A stretch of 55,235 nucleotides of DNA from Clostridia bacterium (GTDB lineage Bacteria > Bacillota > Clostridia > Acetivibrionales > JAFADI01), in the NCBI GenBank assembly GCA_026418695.1, contig JAOAAU010000010.1:1-55235 (forward strand). The letters run 5' to 3'. Positions within the stretch are counted from its first letter, which is position 1; each line of letters opens with the position of its first letter. Shown here in pieces: positions 53,487 to 55,235 of this stretch. A model generated the notes under the pieces. That model saw only the letters and a list, made by a program, of their open reading frames with translations. It was not told the origin of the DNA and ran no database searches. The position numbers were made by a program, and so were the translations under genes.

Positions 53487-54089
53487 ATGAATGTCATACA
53501 AACTAACTTCAGATATCGAAGCACATTGACGCCGCTGAATCTCAACAATATCCAGTATATCATCATTCATCATTCGGCATCCGAAACATCAGCACCGGAA
53601 CAAATCCATCAATGGCATTTGGCTAATGGATGGAGCGGATTTGGATATAACGAGTACATTCGAAAGGATGGAACCGTATATATCGGAAGAGGGGATCATA
53701 TCGGTGCTCATTGCTCTGGCTTAAATTCTGTCGGTTATGGTATCTGCTGTGAAGGAAATTATTCAGCAGAAAAGAGCATGCCCCAGGCGCAACTGGATGC
53801 ATTACTGGAAAGAATCAGATTTAACAAGAGCAGATTTCCTGCAGTAAAGAGTATTATGGGTCATCGGGATCTAAACTCAACGGATTGTCCAGGCAAATAT
53901 TTTCCTTTTGCTTCTGCCAGGGCGGCATTTGATCATCCTATCAGCAAATCTCATTGGGCAAAGCAGGAACAGGATGAACTCCTGGCAGCAGGGATTTTGA
54001 AGGAGGACCATTCCGGCAGCCTGGATAAACCGGCAACAGAAGCTTTTGTAATCTGCTTGATCAATAGACTGAGAAAGGACGGTAGATAG
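53487..54089 (+). CDS. phage-type N-acetylmuramoyl-L-alanine amidase with SLH-like tail
   Basis: A 200-residue endolysin-like protein. The Amidase_2 (PGRP) domain covers residues 1-145, with Zn ligands H28 in IIIHHS, H126 in MGHRD and C134 in TDCPG. The C-terminal part (about 155-195), HWAKQEQDELLAAGI then DKPATEAFVICLINRL, resembles a single degenerate SLH repeat. No signal peptide is present, as expected for an endolysin released through a holin. AAGGAGG lies 8-10 nt upstream of ATG 53487. It lies 25 nt after the flippase with no terminator between, so it looks part of the glycan operon. Confidence 0.88.
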   Translation: MNVIQTNFRYRSTLTPLNLNNIQYIIIHHSASETSAPEQIHQWHLANGWSGFGYNEYIRKDGTVYIGRGDHIGAHCSGLNSVGYGICCEGNYSAEKSMPQAQLDALLERIRFNKSRFPAVKSIMGHRDLNSTDCPGKYFPFASARAAFDHPISKSHWAKQEQDELLAAGILKEDHSGSLDKPATEAFVICLINRLRKDGR

Positions 54090-54092
54090 ACG

Positions 54093-54491
54093 ATGAGCGA
54101 TGTTTTGAATACGATCTTGTCCACGATATTAATTCCGCTGCTAACTGCTGTTGCAGGTTATTTTATTGCATTTCTGAGAAAAAAGACTTCAGAAATCGAG
54201 AATAAAATTGACCACAGCACTACCGAAAGATATATCGATATCTTCGAGAATACTATTGAAACCTGTGTAATGTGCATTTCCCAGACCTACGTCAACAAAA
54301 TGAAACAGGCAGGGCTCTTTGATCCGGGGGCGCAGGCCGAAGCTTTTGAATTATGCAAGCAAAAGATCCTCAGCATATTAAGCGATGATGTAAAACTGGC
54401 ATTGACCCAAGTATTTGGGGATATGGAAACACTGATTGATACGAAAATCGAGTACTATGTCAATAAGCAAAAGAGTTTGATTCAAAACTAA
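54093..54491 (+). CDS. phage holin, LLH family
   Basis: A 132-residue protein with one N-terminal membrane helix (about residues 5-29, TILIPLLTAVAGYFIAFLR) and a long helical, charged C-terminal part. The AQAEAFELCKQKILSIL stretch matches the LLH holin family (PF09682) as I recall it. It starts 3 nt after the amidase stop. Together they form a lysis cassette, but no other phage genes are visible nearby. A terminator ends the unit. Confidence 0.82.
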   Translation: MSDVLNTILSTILIPLLTAVAGYFIAFLRKKTSEIENKIDHSTTERYIDIFENTIETCVMCISQTYVNKMKQAGLFDPGAQAEAFELCKQKILSILSDDVKLALTQVFGDMETLIDTKIEYYVNKQKSLIQN

Positions 54492-54499
54492 GAAAAGAA

Positions 54500-54534
54500 G
54501 ACGGCTACCTCGTTTTTTGGAGGTAGTCGTTTTA
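54500..54534 (+). terminator. intrinsic terminator of the glycan/lysis operon
   Basis: ACGGCTACCTC pairs with GAGGTAGTCGT (one wobble) around GTTTTTTG, followed by TTTT. Confidence 0.85.
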
Positions 54535-54723
54535 AATGCATTCAAGATCTTGGTTACTTAAATTGGATGGGGTCGAGGGAAGTATTCCTTAATTGGCTGC
54601 AGAGAGATAGAAAATTTCAAGCTTTATCCAATCACTGATTTCATATATAATATAAAAAGTTGAATTTAAGTCGAAAACGACATAGATATCATCTAGAACA
54701 CCAGGGTATTTGGAGGAAGTAGA

Positions 54724-55235
54724 ATGGAAAAAGTAGGTCTTGTCCTTGAAGGCGGGGGAATGCGGGGGTTATATACCGCTGGAGTCCTGGAATGCTTTCT
54801 TGAAAGAGGATTGTACTTCAACTATGTGGTGGGGGTATCGGCGGGAGCCTGTAACGCCGCATCCTATATTTCCCGCCAAAAAGGCAGGAATAAAATTGTA
54901 AATACCCGATTTGTTAAAGACTGGAGATACTTGAGCTTAAGAAACTTACTTCTGAAAAAGTCTGCTTTCGGGATGGATTTCATATTTGATGAAATTCCCA
55001 ATAAGCTGGTTCCCTTCGATTTTGAAACCTTTTACAAGGAAAACTGTGACTTTTATGTGGGAGCAACCGACTGTAGAACGGGGAAAGCAGTATACTTCAG
55101 CAAAGATGAAATGAAAAAGGATTTTGATGCTTTAAGAGCTTCCAGTTCAATTCCGCTCTTATCGCCTATTGTACATATCAACAGCATGGAGCTGCTGGAC
55201 GGAGGAGTGGCAGACCCAATCCCCATACGCAAATC
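54724..55235 (+). CDS. patatin-like phospholipase (cut by window edge)
   Basis: An open frame of 170 codons from ATG 54724 to the window end. The oxyanion loop GGGMRG (residues 10-15), the nucleophile Ser39 in GVSAG and the catalytic Asp159 in DGG are all present, so the Ser-Asp dyad of patatin/RssA-type lipid hydrolases is complete. In related bacterial proteins the product is a cytoplasmic or membrane-associated lipid acyl hydrolase of unclear role. GGAGG is 10-14 nt upstream. A TATAAT at 54646-54651 may be its -10 box, with a poor -35. Confidence 0.9.
   Translation, partial: MEKVGLVLEGGGMRGLYTAGVLECFLERGLYFNYVVGVSAGACNAASYISRQKGRNKIVNTRFVKDWRYLSLRNLLLKKSAFGMDFIFDEIPNKLVPFDFETFYKENCDFYVGATDCRTGKAVYFSKDEMKKDFDALRASSSIPLLSPIVHINSMELLDGGVADPIPIRK

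Noticed and set aside
53487..54491. Intact prophage
   Set aside because: Only an amidase and a holin are present; there is no integrase, capsid, tail or attachment repeat in view.

Overview
The window reads as chromosomal DNA of an anaerobic, probably motile Gram-positive bacterium of class Clostridia (Bacillota). The basis is strong AGGAGG-type ribosome binding sites with many GTG/TTG starts, consensus sigma-A promoters, an FMN riboswitch-RibU unit, Clostridia-type DUF6323/DUF6179 genes, YtrA-like GntR-ABC modules, MotAB, and a Gram-positive style cell-surface glycan operon. No rRNA, tRNA, CRISPR array or insertion sequence was seen, so the genus cannot be fixed. Both ends are cut inside genes.

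Layout. 1-3.3 kb: a cut FAD-dependent oxidoreductase (-), a YfcE-type phosphodiesterase (+) and an OFA-family MFS transporter (-). 4.0-5.7 kb: motA-motB. 5.7-8.8 kb: a three-gene transcript of DUF6323, DUF6179 and an MBL-fold hydrolase, function unknown. 8.9-11.6 kb: first GntR(YtrA)-ABC module. 11.6-13.4 kb: a methyltransferase behind a promoter bearing a 38-bp perfect palindrome, then an orphan TetR regulator. 14-17 kb: cheW, a chemoreceptor and a CheY-like receiver without cheA. 17.1-19.1 kb: a TrmB-like regulator and meso-diaminopimelate dehydrogenase. 19.3-21.7 kb: acyltransferase-3 and a LytTR regulator with a four-helix membrane partner. 21.8-27.9 kb (-): ribU with its FMN riboswitch, then marR, a membrane fusion lipoprotein and an RND efflux pump. 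28.0-30.9 kb: second GntR-ABC module and a CPBP protease. 31-35.2 kb: MATE pump, a DUF3784-like membrane protein, a lipoprotein and a DUF1646 transporter preceded by a structured leader that is a good candidate for the Na+-I (DUF1646-motif) riboswitch. 35.2-42.7 kb: proA, a membrane-anchored LuxR regulator, a dienelactone-hydrolase-like protein, a membrane 4Fe-4S protein with a small partner, and two lipoproteins.

43-54.5 kb is the most striking part: a divergent glycan locus. Leftward run a Wzz-like protein and a nucleotide-sugar epimerase. Rightward runs one compact operon: priming sugar transferase, the complete four-gene GDP-D-glycero-D-manno-heptose set (hddC, hddA, gmhA, gmhB), a glycosyltransferase, a pyruvyl transferase, a polymerase and a flippase, ending directly in a phage-type amidase with an SLH-like tail and an LLH holin. 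A likely reading is a pyruvylated, heptose-containing wall polymer or S-layer glycan, with a captured lysis pair attached. A patatin-like phospholipase starts at the right edge.

Where start codons were ambiguous, the start was placed by the best-spaced ribosome binding site. All functional names rest on motif recognition by eye, without any database search.
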